Below are positions 24,470 to 35,700 of a stretch of DNA of 64,000 nt, piece by piece (within the stretch, counting starts at the first letter, position 1; every line of letters begins with the position of its first letter). Under the pieces are notes generated by a model. It did not search any database. It was not told the DNA's origin and was given only the letters and a program-made list of their open reading frames with translations. Source of the stretch: Bettongia penicillata ogilbyi (Eukaryota > Chordata > Mammalia > Diprotodontia > Potoroidae); contig JAJHZJ010000808.1 in the NCBI GenBank assembly GCA_023548195.1, positions 1,592,182 to 1,656,181 on the forward strand, written 5' to 3'. Position numbers and translations under genes: made by a program.

Positions 24470-25095
24470 ATTAACAAGTCCATTATTCCTGCCTCCCACC
24501 TCCCCCAACCTAAAAAAAAAGAAAAGAAAAGAAAACCCTTGTAACATACGCAGAATCCAATAAAAATAAGTTCTCACATTGGCCATATCTCAGAAATATA
24601 TGCCTTAGTTTGCACCCTGAATCTGTCACCTTTATGTCAAGAAGTGAATAGCAATGTTTCATTATGAGACTTCTGTAAGTGTGGTTGGTCATTTTGCTCC
24701 CCAGTTCTTAAGGCTTTCAAAGTAATTTGCCTTTCCAGTTTTGTTATGGTATAGTATTCTGGTTCTGTTCACTTTACTCTGCATCAGTTCATACAAGTCT
24801 TCCTAGGTTTTTCTGAAACCACCTTACAGCACAATAGTATTCCATACATTCATATACTGTAATTTTTTCAGGTGTTCCTCAATTGATAGACATCCTTGTA
24901 GTTTCTAGTTCTTTGCTAGAATGTACACATGTACAAAACTGCTATGAATATTTTTGTACATAGGGGTCCTTTTTCCTTTCCTTTTTTTGGAGTATAGACC
25001 TAGTTGTGATATCACTGGATCAAAGGATATATAATACAGATTAGTCTCATTCTGGAAAGTAATTTGGAGCTAAAACTGTACCCAGAGTGATTAAA
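24470..25095 (-). mobile_element. L1 3' end (ORF2 tail and 3' UTR), antisense
   Basis: This is the antisense form of the L1 ORF2 end: CACAATAGTATTCCATACATTC, TTGATAGACATCCTTGTAG, GCTATGAATATTTTTGTACA and ATATCACTGGATCAAAGG. It is decayed. Confidence 0.7.
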
Positions 25096-25394
25096 CTGTG
25101 CATATCCAGGTTTCCGAAAAATAGTTTTAGCATTCCTGATGTTTTGGGTGTCCAGTGTGATTATGTGCCTATTGTATTTACTTCCCTGATCTCTTCAAAT
25201 TTCTGTCTTTCTTTTTTTCCAGTTTCTTTATCAAGATAATATTTTGAAGTCAGATTCATTGAACATTTTTCCAAGGTGAAAAATATTCACTTCCTTGACT
25301 TCACCTCTGAAATGTTGCATACTACCTTCATATCTAGTTAAATATGAGAGCATCTTGCAACCATTTGCATACGGATTCACAATTATATTTGTAA

Positions 25395-25550
25395 ATCCCG
25401 TAAAGGAATAAGTAGACAGATCATATCTTGATTATCTCTGTATCTCCATAATACAAGTGGTTCATATATATACATATACGTGTATATATATATATGTCTA
25501 TATAATATGCATGTATGAGGTACTTAATAAATGATTGAATGAATTATTGC
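25395..25550 (+). repeat. L2 3' end with TA microsatellite
   Basis: TTGATTATCTCTGTATCTCC, then an expanded TATA/TACG run, then GTACTTAATAAATGATTGAATG. Confidence 0.6.
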
Positions 25551-25726
25551 TTTTTTTTGTGTGTGTATCCTTAACATACTTGTCACCAGTAATTTGTTTG
25601 TTCAGAGCTTATAGGTATGGACTAAGTCATTTGACCTCTGTTATGCCTTTTATAGATCAATGTTTAAACGATGATAGATGGTAAAAATTTTTTCTGGCCT
25701 AAAGTTTTAAGAGTTGTGTTCTGTTA

Positions 25727-25830
25727 TCTTTCCTTCCTTCCTTCCTTCCTTCCTTCCTTCCTTCCTTCCTTCCTTCCTTCCTTCCTTCCTTCCTTCCTTC
25801 CTTCCTTCCTTCCTCCCTTCCTTCCTTCCT
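25727..25830. repeat. (TTCC)n microsatellite
   Basis: About 25 almost perfect CTTC units with one CTCC break near the end. Confidence 0.97.
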
Positions 25831-25904
25831 CTCTTTTTCTTTCTTTTCCATTCATTCATATATTTTATCTAGATTTTACTAAGGCATTTAATAGAAATCT
25901 CTCC

Positions 25905-26135
25905 TGAATTTTTTTGTATTCCTAAACACATTGCCAGGTATATATTGTTCACTTAATAAATGTGGTTTTTTTTGCTTTCATTAATTCATAATAGTTTACC
26001 TAGAATTTTTAGCAAAAAAAAAATCTGACAGTCTCATGCATGTTTTTGTGTCTCCAGAACTTGAAACAGTGTCTATTGCATAGCAGTCATTTAATAAATG
26101 CTTCCTAAATGAATTGAATGAGTGAATGCTATTCT
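25905..26135 (+). repeat. Two L2 3' end fragments
   Basis: CACTTAATAAATGTGG at about 25950 and CATTTAATAAATGCTTCC at about 26090, each preceded by a degraded 'CCAGGTATATA' or 'GTCTATTGCATAG' section. Confidence 0.55.
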
Positions 26136-26204
26136 TACGAAATAGCTGGGAGTGATGTGGGCTAGACAGCCATTTCCTTCCTTGTCAAAATCATGTTTGT
26201 AGCA

Positions 26205-26590
26205 TCAGAATTTTTTTTTTAATTTATTTTTAGTTTGCAGCATTCAGTTCCACAAGCTTTTAAGTTTTAAGTTTTCTCCCACTCCTTTCCTTTCCCCTCC
26301 CCGAGATGGCATGCAGTCTAATATAGGCTCTACATATATGTTCATATCAAACATATCTTCACATCAGTAATATTGTAAAGAAGAATTATAACCAATGGAA
26401 CAAACCACGAGAAAGAAGAAACAAAACAAAACAAGAGAGAGGAAGAACAAAGAGTATGCTTCAGTGTGCACTCAAGACTGTAGCTCTGTCTCTGGATGTG
26501 GATAGCATTTTCCATCATGAGCCCCTTGGTATTGTCCTACAGCCTTACATTACTGAGAAGAGCAAAGCCTATCCAAGTTAATCAATTAGA
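26205..26590 (-). mobile_element. L1 3' UTR, antisense
   Basis: A T-run, then CACTCCTTTCCTTTCCCCTCC, GAGATGGCATGCAGTC, CACATCAGTAATATTG and TCTGGATGTGGATAGCATTTT. It parallels 35145-35640 and 45404-45780. Confidence 0.65.
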
Positions 26591-26599
26591 CTTTATTCC

Positions 26600-28730
26600 T
26601 GAATCTCTTGGGTTGACTTTTAGGCCACGCAGTTGTACTTGTTTTCCTGTTGAACTCTTTAAAATCTTCTCTCCAAAATCTAGAATATGTTTCAGACTCT
26701 AAGCAGTTTTCCAGCCCTTCTCATCATAAAATCTCATCATTTCACTTTCTGCAGCAGTTCTTTATTATTGGTTACAATTTGGTCTAAAAATAACAATTCC
26801 CTTTATTGTTTTTTTTTTAACAAGACTGAGATGATCAAAATCATATCAAGACTTTATCAGTTGTGATGCTTTTGTCAGAGGGAGGACTGCGATAGATACT
26901 TGAATAGTCCCAGACCCTCATCACTTTTATGTCAGTTCTGGGTATTATAGTTCAGTAAATGCATGTGTCTCCATTGACTACAGCCCTTTATAGCAATAAC
27001 CTTTAAAAATGGTAACTAGCATCGTGCATTTTCTAACATTTTTAGAACACATTATTTTGTATCCTCCTGTGGTATCTGGTCTTGTGTTATACAAATTTGC
27101 TTCCCTTTGTATTTGAAGGTCTTTCTTATGGTTGCTTGCAGGATAGAATGTTTATTATTAGATTTATTATGCAGCACAGGATTTATTTTTTGTTAAATGG
27201 AGAAAATACGGATTCTTTTAAATGATACTTTGTTTTTGTGTTCAAATGTTTCGGGCGTTTTTCTCACATTATTTCTTGTTTTATAGTGTTCAAGTTTTTT
27301 GACATCTTATTATTGTAGGACATCTATAATCCTTAAATTATATCTATACATTCCATTCTGTGTTTGATATCAATACGTTTAGCTTATATAGAGCTCACGG
27401 GCTCTTTTAATGTTCCTTTTTACTTTTCTTCTATGTCCAACTACTTGTTCTCCTTTTTGTTTATTTGGTTCAATTTCCTACTGTGGATTCAAGATTTTCT
27501 TTTCTGTCGATTATTTCTTCTGTGCAGGCTATACATTCTGCTTTTATAATTCTTATTTCTCTTTTGTACCATTTGGGAACGTTGTGCTGTGGCTGCGTGC
27601 TGTCATTGGAATTCACAGGGTCCTCTGCCTCATTAGGCCCTGATTAATTTCCTTTGTCTTGAGTGCCATTTCTGAATTTCTTTCCCCTCACTCCTTTATC
27701 AGGCACACAGAGCACAGAATTAGGGTAAGGAGGAGATAGTGAGGTCCAGCAGAGACTTTAATCAAGCCCATGTAGGTAGTCATTATGTCTCCTTTTAGAG
27801 GACTTTTAAAGAGCATTTTTACATGGAATCTCAGTTGTTATTGTATACATGTGCGTTTACTCTAGTATTTATCATCAAATATTCTGGACCATTTGATATT
27901 ATTTAAAATTATCAGTATAGGTACACTGAGATCCTGACCCCTTGTTTAATGAAATTATTTAGTAACATACTCATTGGCTTCAAAGTATCACTTGTGTAGT
28001 GTTGCAGGAATTTTTAAACCTCATTCTCCCTTCAACGACACAGAGTTCTACCCTTCCTGGGAGCTTTTGAGTGGAACAGGTTGTCTTGTGCCGACAGTAA
28101 TCTTTCTGAGCTATGCATGTGTTGGAATTGAAAGAAGATCACCAGCTATCAGTGCTACTGCAAGGGAGGGGGGATGACTTTGGAATATGGCCAAGCACAT
28201 CTTTCCCAACCTATTCCTGAAAATCTTAAGAGATTGTCGAATGAGAAAACTCCACTCTTGGCTTTCTTTCTGACCTTGGCAATCTTTCCCATTGCTCCTT
28301 TTGTCATCTAGGTGGTGGGTTTTTTGTTTTGATATGAGAGGTCCCCCTTCAACAGAGAAGAATTATTCATTCTTCCTTCACATGAAAGGAGTTAAAGACC
28401 ACTATGTTTTGTGGTTTGTTTTTACACTAATCTATTCTCAAGGTATCATAAATTTGCAGTTCATGTGATTTTTTTTTTTTTGAAGTGTGTATATTCTTTT
28501 TTTGTGTCCTTTTGATGTACAAAGAAAGAGATCTTTGCTTGTACCAAAATCAGACATGTAAGGATTCCAAACAACATTAGGAACAAGGACTGGAAGAGAG
28601 GTAGAAGCAACTTGTAAAATGTACTCTTGAAGGAACAAAGGCAGTAACTGGACAGATTCACATGACTTGCTGATAACATGATTTTTGCTTTACTGAAAAG
28701 TGGCAAAGTGCAGCAGATACACAGGCCATT
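26600..28730. other. Intron, possible old antisense L1 ORF1 at 27235-27700
   Basis: The T-rich 27235-27700 segment has the look of an antisense L1 ORF1 coiled-coil region, but no peptide is secure. The rest is unrecognised. Confidence 0.3.
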
Positions 28731-28736
28731 TTTTTA

Positions 28737-28907
28737 ATCTTTTCCTCCTCCTCCTCCCCTTCTGCCTCTTTCCTCCTCTCCCCTCCCTCTCCCCTTTTCT
28801 CCACTCCTCTTTTCCCCTTTTTCCTCCCTTTCTAATTCCCTCCCCTCCTCATTTTATCCTCTCCTCCTCCTTTTTTTCTCTTCCTCTCCTTCTTTTCTTT
28901 CATTACT
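28737..28907. repeat. Polypyrimidine tract
   Basis: About 170 bp of C/T with fewer than ten purines, in CTCCTCC and TTTTCTCC blocks; a degenerate microsatellite. Confidence 0.85.
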
Positions 28908-28909
28908 CC

Positions 28910-31039
28910 CCACCATTCAGAAAGCCTTCATTAGATATAAAAGTCTTGCCAGCATTTTAAAAAGGGAGAATGTGAGAGGTTGCTTTTTCCAAGGTCCAAA
29001 ATGAGTCACTGCAAAGCTAGGAATAAAATCTCATAGGACCGTCTTGTGGTCTGGACTGTGTCCAGAGTCCCTCCTATGTGTAGAATTTTATTGGCCTCCA
29101 GCGGGTGCATAATATTGGATAATACAAAGTACATCATACACTCACAGAATATTTGCCATACTATTCCTAGAATATACTAAAATTCTGATTATTTATGTTT
29201 TTTTTTTAGGCTTAGTTTTCTTCAGAAAATGGTGAAAAAAACATACCTGAAATGTATGTCAGAAACATTTTTCTTGAAAGTTAACAAAATGGGAACACTT
29301 TATTATGGCTTTCATAACAGATATTTTTCATTAAATTATTCATAACATTAATTTTTGGAGAAAAACAATTTGAGATACCTTGGGTCCTCAGGTTTAAGAC
29401 TATAGAATTTTATTTTTTCTGTTAAAGTTGCCCTCCAGTATGTAGATGGTTCTTTGGCATGACTTTGAAAAGTTTCTGGCCATTTTTGTTGTATTTTCTT
29501 AACCAGATAACTTACTGTACCTCTAGGGAGGAGTTTTTGAATTGAAATTAATTTGTTTAGAATGTTAGTGGAAAAATCCTTTCATCAGTGTGAGTTCTTC
29601 TCACATCGGTGTGGATTGAAACCCATCCACACTTTCTTACCTTGAGTTTCTTGGAGCACCTGTGCAAGATGCTTGGGGGCCTTCTTCTTGATCTTTTACT
29701 GTTCTTGGGGTACAGATGCAGGACTCAGTTTCTTATCTGTCATCCCTGTCTCTCATTATGACATTAACCCACCTTTTTGAATGTGTATTTTCTGAATGGC
29801 ATCTTATTGTTGTGAACCATCTTATTGCTGGTAGAATATGCCTACTGTGTATCTCTTGATTTCCCTAATTTTATTTTTTTAATGGGAATTAGAAAAAAAA
29901 GCCATAAGCATCAGTTTGATTTGCCTCTTACATAGTAGCAACAGAGAGCCCTTCCTTGAAAGACTTAAGTTGTTGCCTTATGTGACTTTCCTGTTTGTAA
30001 AGGCAGTAAATGGAAGCCTAAATAATGCAGTATTTTCCCCCCACTATGGTTTGGCAGTGTATCATCTAAGTTATTTCACAGATGGCGGAAGTATTTATTT
30101 CACTAATGTGATGTGTATTATTAATGTTCCCATTCATCATATGTATTACTGTATATTCATCTTTATTTCTGCATCATCCTTTGAAATGTCTGATTGGAAT
30201 TTCATGCTGAGAAGAGATTAACAGATGTTGAGATACAGCCTCAGCACATCATATCCCCTTTGCCCTTTGATCAGTATTTTCCTTTAAGTGCAAAGCAAAT
30301 GGTGTCTATGAAAATTGAATTTTGGTCTTGCTGAAGTAGCCCTTAGGATTATTCGTCAGTGACCAAAGGTCTTGCTGGTAAGGTCTCTTAGTTACTGATT
30401 GTGATCTCCTCCTGCTCTGGGTAGGCAGACTACTCCACTGAAATGAAATAGAGAACAGAACAGTAAAACCCAATCATCCAAGGAGAAGAAAAGGATAAAT
30501 AATTTTGAATCATATGGGTATTTTAACATATTTTAGTTTGTTTTTGGAGTGCTCATCTGGGACTCAAACCTTTTTGTAATGAAGAAAGAATCATTATGGA
30601 AATTTTTTCTGGGAAACTGTACTATCAGTGGTAGAATTCTTAGTGTTTACATAATGTAAATGGTAAACCAGGGAATACACAATAATCTTTCTGAGGTAAA
30701 TATACCCTTACTCTAGCTGTAAGAATGACTTATTTGCTTCATAGGGCAAAGGAGTTCACAAATCCTTGTGCATACAATACTTGGATTTCCCATGGAAAAA
30801 AGACTGGAATAAGAAAACACAGAAATTTCTAAATCCTCTTCCCTTTTTCCTTCCTTTTCACCTTTCTCCCTCCTTCCCCAAACTTTTTTTTTCTTTTTCC
30901 CCAATGAACAGTGAGCTTAAAAAATGTTGAGCATTTGAGGAGAGCTTATTTGATTACATCTACGTATTCTCTTTATATTTGAGGTTCTAAATAGTAAACA
31001 TAGTCAAATATAAAATCTAAATTCCTTTTGTCCCCCCAG
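28910..31039. other. Intron upstream of first window exon
   Basis: No named repeat was seen, which is unusual for this window. An 8 bp inverted repeat (GTGTGGAT/ATCCACAC) lies at about 29609-29632. The acceptor of the 31040 exon ends the stretch. Confidence 0.5.
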
Positions 31040-31561
31040 GTGCCTGAGATTATTAGTTCCATTAGACAAGCTGGGAAGATTGCTCGGCAAGAAGAATTTC
31101 ATTCTCAATCTGAATTTGATGACACTTTTGCCAAGAAATTTGAAGTACTGTTCTGTGGACGAGTGACAGTGGCTCACAAAAAGGCCCCTCCAGCACTCAT
31201 CGATGAATGTATTGAGAAATTTAATCATGTTAGCTGCAGCAGAAAAGCTGAGTTGGACTTGCTGTCCCAGAATTCTGAAACTCTGAATACTATGGGAGGG
31301 TTTTCCTTAACTGATAAGTTCCGATCCGTCTTCCAACCAGGAGGCAATGTGGAACAGGACAGAAAACCAATTAGGAAATCTTTCTCTCAACCTGGACTGC
31401 GTTCTTTGGCTTTTAGGAAGGAGTTTCAAGATGCAGGCCACAGAAGTAGTAGTTTTTTTGGTGGCTCTTTTGAGGAAAATGACATTCAAAGCCACCTGAT
31501 CAGTGGACATAATATCGTACAACCAACAGACATTGAAGAGAATCGGACTATGTTATTCACG
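31040..31561 (+). CDS. TBC1D1: TBC1D1 coding exon: end of PTB1 and phospho-linker
   Basis: This 522 bp exon encodes 174 codons of TBC1D1, a cytosolic Rab-GAP that restrains GLUT4 vesicle traffic until it is phosphorylated by AMPK or Akt. It opens with VPEIISSIRQAGKIARQEE, the end of the first PTB domain, which matches human TBC1D1 from about Val140. Strongly conserved blocks follow: KKFEVLFCGRVTVAHKKAPP, then the linker IRKSFSQPGLRSLAFRKE, then HLISGHNIVQPTDIEENRT, which begins PTB2. The serine equivalent to human Ser237, the AMPK site that binds 14-3-3, is exon residue 116 (31385-31387). The acceptor is a pyrimidine-rich CCCCCCAG at 31032-31039 and the donor is G|GTAAAG at 31562; both borders are phase 0. 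Compared with the human protein as I remember it, the stretch before this serine is about 18 residues longer. The frame stays open 22 codons into the intron. Identity is very secure. Confidence 0.98.
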
Positions 31562-32379
31562 GTAAAGTTATGTTGTGAATCCTACTCATCCTCAGTCTTT
31601 AATTATGGGATTCAAAGTAAATGTTCATAAGTGAAAGAAGTTTCTTAGTGCATTGTTAAAGCAGTTAGTTGGCTATGTAAGCACATGTTTTAGCCTAACC
31701 CTTTCATTCTCAAGATAAAATCTCCCTCCCTTCTAGACCTTTAAAAAAAGAGACATTTGAGATGTTAGTTAGTATTTTCCAAGGTTATGTATAATTTTTG
31801 TCTTGTGTTCATGGGAATATGAAATAATTTTTTTTCCCTCTGTGGTTATAAAGACAGCTTTACAAAGTCAAAACACCAATCTCACCTTAGAATAGTGTAA
31901 AATATTTTATTTCAACTGAGAAAAGGAACAAGTTTTATTTAAATAGATTTAGACACCAGTAAATTACAGAAAAAAGTATTCTAGGTTGGAAAATATTAAC
32001 TATAGGTCATTTTCATTGTTTTCTAGAATGTAACCCATCCTTGATCATGTGGAGTAATTTACTATAGAGATAATGTGAATAATTTAAATATGCCTTTAAT
32101 CCCCAAAACATGTTTTTGCATTAGATTCAATTTATCCTTTAATACTGTTAGTGAATGACATTGAAAGAAATAAATGGAGAAAATGTTTTTTGGGGCACAT
32201 TGATTCTAGGATGGGTCCAAAAGTATTGGCTCTGGAGTTAGCCTCCATTGGTTTGGAACTACCAGGATTTGATAGCTTAGTAAAAAGTGACCCAGTTTTG
32301 AAGTCAGAAATTTTGAAATCAGAAAGGTTGAAATTTTGCCTTTGCTGTTTGCTTTGTTCAAACTTTGCTTGCATTTCTT

Positions 32380-32560
32380 CAGCTGGGCGTAGTGGATAGA
32401 GAGTTAGATCCCAGTTCAAATATGGCATCAGATACTCAACTGGGTAAGTCAGTTAACATGTATTTGATTCAGTTCCTCAAATGTAAAATGAGGATAATAA
32501 AACCTTGAAGGGTTGTTAGGAGGATAAAATGAGAGGATCCTTACTAAATGTACTTCAGGA
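32380..32560 (+). repeat. Marsupial tRNA-derived SINE
   Basis: AGCTGGGCGTAGTGGATAGA head, then TTGATTCAGTTCCTCAAATG and GGTTGTTAGGAGGATAAAAT. Confidence 0.75.
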
Positions 32561-32744
32561 GTGACAGCTAATTAAGTTGGTCTCTGAAATGACAGGGAGG
32601 TGTGAGTATTGTCTGATATCCTCTGTTATTTATCTCAGTGTTGATGGAATATCTTTTTCTGGGGCTAGGAAGAAATAACAAAATTACTTGTTTGAGTTTT
32701 TAGTAAAAAAAAATGTTAAAACAGATGGTAAGTTTGCTTATATT

Positions 32745-33215
32745 GAACACCTTTGCATTCAAGAAGCATTTATTAAATACTATTGGCTAGTCATCACAGA
32801 GGCAAAAATGAAACATTTCCTGACCTCAAGGTGCTTGTATTTTGGGGGGAAGAAGCGTGTATACCTGTAAGTATATAAAAAATTTACATGGAATATAGAT
32901 GTAAAGGAATTTCAGGGTTAGGAGGGGAGAATACTAGTAACTGGGGGAATAAAGAAAGATCTTCTTTAGGAAGTGATCCATCACCTGAAACGTGAAAAAA
33001 ACTGACAATTCTGAGAGGTCAGTTCTAGGAATGAAGGGGACAGCCTGAGGAAAGGCATGGAGACAGAAGATGGAATGTAGCAATTGAGGAATATTAACGA
33101 GTGTATATTGGACTTCAACATAGGATAAGCCTGAAAGGCTAGGCTGGAGCCAGATGATTAAAGGCTTTAAGTGGTACATAGAGCAGTATTTTATAGCAGA
33201 TAGGCTGTGTGAGAC
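32745..33215 (-). mobile_element. L2 3' half, antisense
   Basis: AAGCATTTATTAAATACTATTG is the reversed L2 tail. 'GACCTCAAGGTGCTTG', 'GGAAAGGCATGGAGACAGA' and 'GATTAAAGGCTTTAAG' follow, the usual order of reverse L2. Confidence 0.75.
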
Positions 33216-33373
33216 ATTGCTGCTTTTTTGGTATTTGTTATACTTATGCCTCTTATGAGCAAATAGGGCACAATTATAGTATTTTTGATGTTCTTAACAG
33301 TATTCAGTGCCTTAAAATTTATTTGGTAGCATACTGATTGAGGAAATCTGAGTTATTTAATGACATTAACAAT

Positions 33374-33636
33374 TGAAGGTAGTTAGGTGGCTCAGTGAAT
33401 AGAACACTGGACCTGGAGTCAGGAAGACCTGAGTTCAGATGTTACCTCAGACGCTTACTGGCTCTGTGACCCTGGGCAAGTTGCTTAACCTCTGTTTGCC
33501 TTAATTTACTGGAGAAGAAAATTGTAAACCATTCCAGTATCTTTACCAAGAAAACCCCGTGTACAGTTTGGTGTACTATGTTCTATAAGATCATGAAGAG
33601 TCAGATAACAATGAATGATGGAGCAACAAGAGCATT
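33374..33636 (+). repeat. Marsupial tRNA-derived SINE (Mar/WSINE type)
   Basis: GTAGTTAGGTGGCTCAGTG head, GGAGTCAGGAAGACCTGAGT, GTGACCCTGGGCAAGTTGC and CTTTACCAAGAAAACCCCG. Possible target duplication TTAACAATT at 33365-33373 and 33637-33645. Confidence 0.88.
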
Positions 33637-33704
33637 GTTAACAATTATTAGAAGACTGAAAGTAGTGACAGTTTAGAATATTTAAAAATTGAACAAAAAT
33701 AGAG

Positions 33705-33712
33705 CTTTTTTC

Positions 33713-33744
<32 letters not shown>

Positions 33745-33820
33745 TTTCTTTCTTTCTTCCTTCCTTCCTTCCTTCCTTCCTTCCTTCCTTCCTTTCTTTC
33801 TTTCTTTCTTTCTTTCTTTT

Positions 33821-33852
<32 letters not shown>

Positions 33853-33914
33853 TTTCTATTTCTCTCTCTCTCTCTCTCTCTTTCCTCCCTCCCTTCCTCC
33901 TTCCTTCCTTCCAG
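33705..33914 (+). promoter_or_regulatory. TBC1D1: Microsatellite polypyrimidine tract and 3' splice site
   Basis: From 33705 to 33912 every base is C or T except one A at 33858. The tract passes through TTTC, TTCC, TTTC again, TC and TCCC/TTCC units and ends in the AG used by the exon at 33915. It is therefore both a simple repeat and the functional polypyrimidine tract. No AG occurs between 33703-33704 and the splice site. Candidate branch adenines are the lone A at 33858 (about 56 nt upstream) or the A-rich stretch around 33685-33704 (more than 210 nt upstream). Confidence 0.9.
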
Positions 33915-34004
33915 ATTGGCCAGTCAGAAGTTTACCTCATCAGTCCTGACACCAAAAAAATAGCATTGGAGAAAAACTTTAAGGAGATTTCCTTTTGCTC
34001 TCAG
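33915..34004 (+). CDS. TBC1D1: TBC1D1 coding exon: PTB2 strands
   Basis: This 90 bp exon encodes exactly 30 codons, starting [15 protein letters not shown] and ending EISFCSQ. It joins in phase 0 to the preceding MLFT and to the following GIRHV. The peptide is the beta-strand region of the second PTB (PID) domain, about human residues 295-324, and is essentially invariant among mammals. The donor is CAG|GTAAGT, a perfect consensus. The acceptor CCAG at 33911-33914 is the last unit of a long TTCC/TTTC/TC microsatellite, so the polypyrimidine tract is the microsatellite itself. The nearest upstream AG is about 210 nt away at 33703-33704. Confidence 0.97.
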
Positions 34005-35144
34005 GTAAGTAGATGTCACTAATTTATTCTTCTGTAGTCAATGTGTTTTGTTTTGAAATCGTTTCTTAGGTGATTCATACCCAATTCTGTAAAAGGAGAA
34101 AAGGCTATTTCTACGTCTATGAGTTCTGTGGTCTACTCTCAATTTATGGTGGAAAATTACTTGGTGGTTCTGAGATTTATTAGGAGAGGTTAAAAGGATA
34201 GGGTTATTATTTCTTGTTTTTTTTTTTCCTCCTGAGCTTCTTTGAAAAGGAATGTTTAATTGTAATTCTAAGTAGCAATAAGCCTTAATCGCTGCTACCA
34301 AGAACAATAAATATTAAAGAAAATGAATTCCTTTTTGGGGGATACTTTTAGTATTTTTTCATAATGATTATTTCCAGGATTTTCCTCTGCAAAGGTCCCT
34401 TTAGTATCAGATTACATTTTATAAACCTTTCTTTTTATTTACATTTCCTTTGGTTCTTTTATACTAGCTATTGTTTTTATATATTTAATGTCTTTCTACC
34501 CTATTTTCTATTTGTTCCTAATTGATAATCCTCTCCATCCACACTTATGGGTGTTTGGCTCATAACCTCCTAGATCTGGGGTCTAGGAGAAAGGGAACAA
34601 AAGAGTAATGACCAGGTCCTGAGGGTATTGTTTACTTGTATCTCCCTAGTTCCATTATAATTATCTTTGTGAGTATGATTCCTTCAGTGTCCTATTTTAA
34701 TGTCCTATACACCTAGTTCAGATCTCACAGATGAGAAACCTTGAAATAAATGTTTTATCTTCTTTCATACATTGAGTTGGATTGTTTCTTGAATGAGGTT
34801 TGTGAGTCACATAGATTATAAGCTAGGAAATAAAATCATAGAATTTTAGAGCTGGAAGTAACCTTAGGGATCATTCTATCCAGTGGGGTGGGGTAAAAAA
34901 AAAGAGTAAAGGATCTTGGATGACTCCAAGTTGTGAATCCTAGAAGAATGGGGTTTCCTTATGTAGAGAGAGGGAAATTAGGAGACACTGACACATTGAG
35001 AAATCACAGTTGTTTTTTAAATACCATAGTCTTACAAAAATATAGGTACCTTAAATACAATAAAATTCTCCGAATTGGCTAAAAATGGAACTGCTGAGTT
35101 TGTTATTCATTATAAACATAATATAAATAGTTGTTTTTCCTTTT

Positions 35145-35700
35145 TTTTGTTTCATTTAATATTTTATTTTTCCCTGGTATTTTTATTTCTACATGTAAAA
35201 ACAATTTTTTAACGTAAGTTTCTAAAACTTTGAGTTCCAAATTCTCTCCATTCCCCCCTCCCCAACTCCCCTCATTGAGAAAACAAGCAGTTTGATATAG
35301 GTTATACATATATAGTCATGTAAAACATTTCTATAATAGTTATGTTATGAAAGAAAATATAGACCCCCCCACCAAAGACTCAAGAAAAATAAAGTAAAAG
35401 TATATTTTAATCTCCTTTCAGATACTGTCAGTTCTTTTTCTGGGGATGGATAGTGTTTTTTTTTTTCATAAGTCCTGCAGAATTGTCTTGGATCGTTATA
35501 TTAGCTGAGGATAGCTAAGTTATTCACAGCTAATCGTTTGACAATACTGCTGTTACTTTGTATACAGTACACTTCACTTTGCATCAGCTTGTATAAGTCT
35601 TTCCAAGTTTTTCTGAGAGCACTAGGAGGTGTTATTTTTATCAATAAATGAGTTCTCACTCCCATTAATTTCTGTATATTTTTTTCTCTTCCTTATACTG
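35145..35700 (-). mobile_element. L1 3' end, antisense
   Basis: TTTAATATTTTATTTTTCCC tail, 'TTGAGTTCCAAATTCTCTCC', 'CTGGGGATGGATAGTG', 'GCATCAGCTTGTATAAGTC'. Same layout as 45404-46360. Confidence 0.75.

Larger units (their letters stand above)
31562..33704. other. Intron between the first two window exons
   Basis: Holds a partial SINE at 32205-32300, a SINE at 32380-32560, an antisense L2 at 32745-33215, a Mar-type SINE at 33374-33636, and then the splice-site microsatellite. 31562-32200 has no named repeat. Confidence 0.6.

Noticed and set aside
25727..25830. Regular TTCC array considered as a CRISPR-like or satellite array
   Set aside because: Plain tetranucleotide microsatellite without spacers.
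28700..28960. 86-codon serine/proline/phenylalanine-rich frame
   Set aside because: Translation of a polypyrimidine tract; low complexity only.
1..31039. Search for the first TBC1D1 coding exon (human residues 1-139)
   Set aside because: No open frame resembling the PTB1 N-terminus was found on the plus strand. The exon is presumably upstream of the window.
31028..31039. ATG at 31028 as a start codon for the frame through the first window exon
   Set aside because: The ATG is not a coding start: it lies in the acceptor pyrimidine tract region, and the human alignment enters at the splice site with valine.
33689..33949. 86-codon frame across the TTTC/TTCC array
   Set aside because: Microsatellite translation; the true coding part starts at 33915 in a different context.
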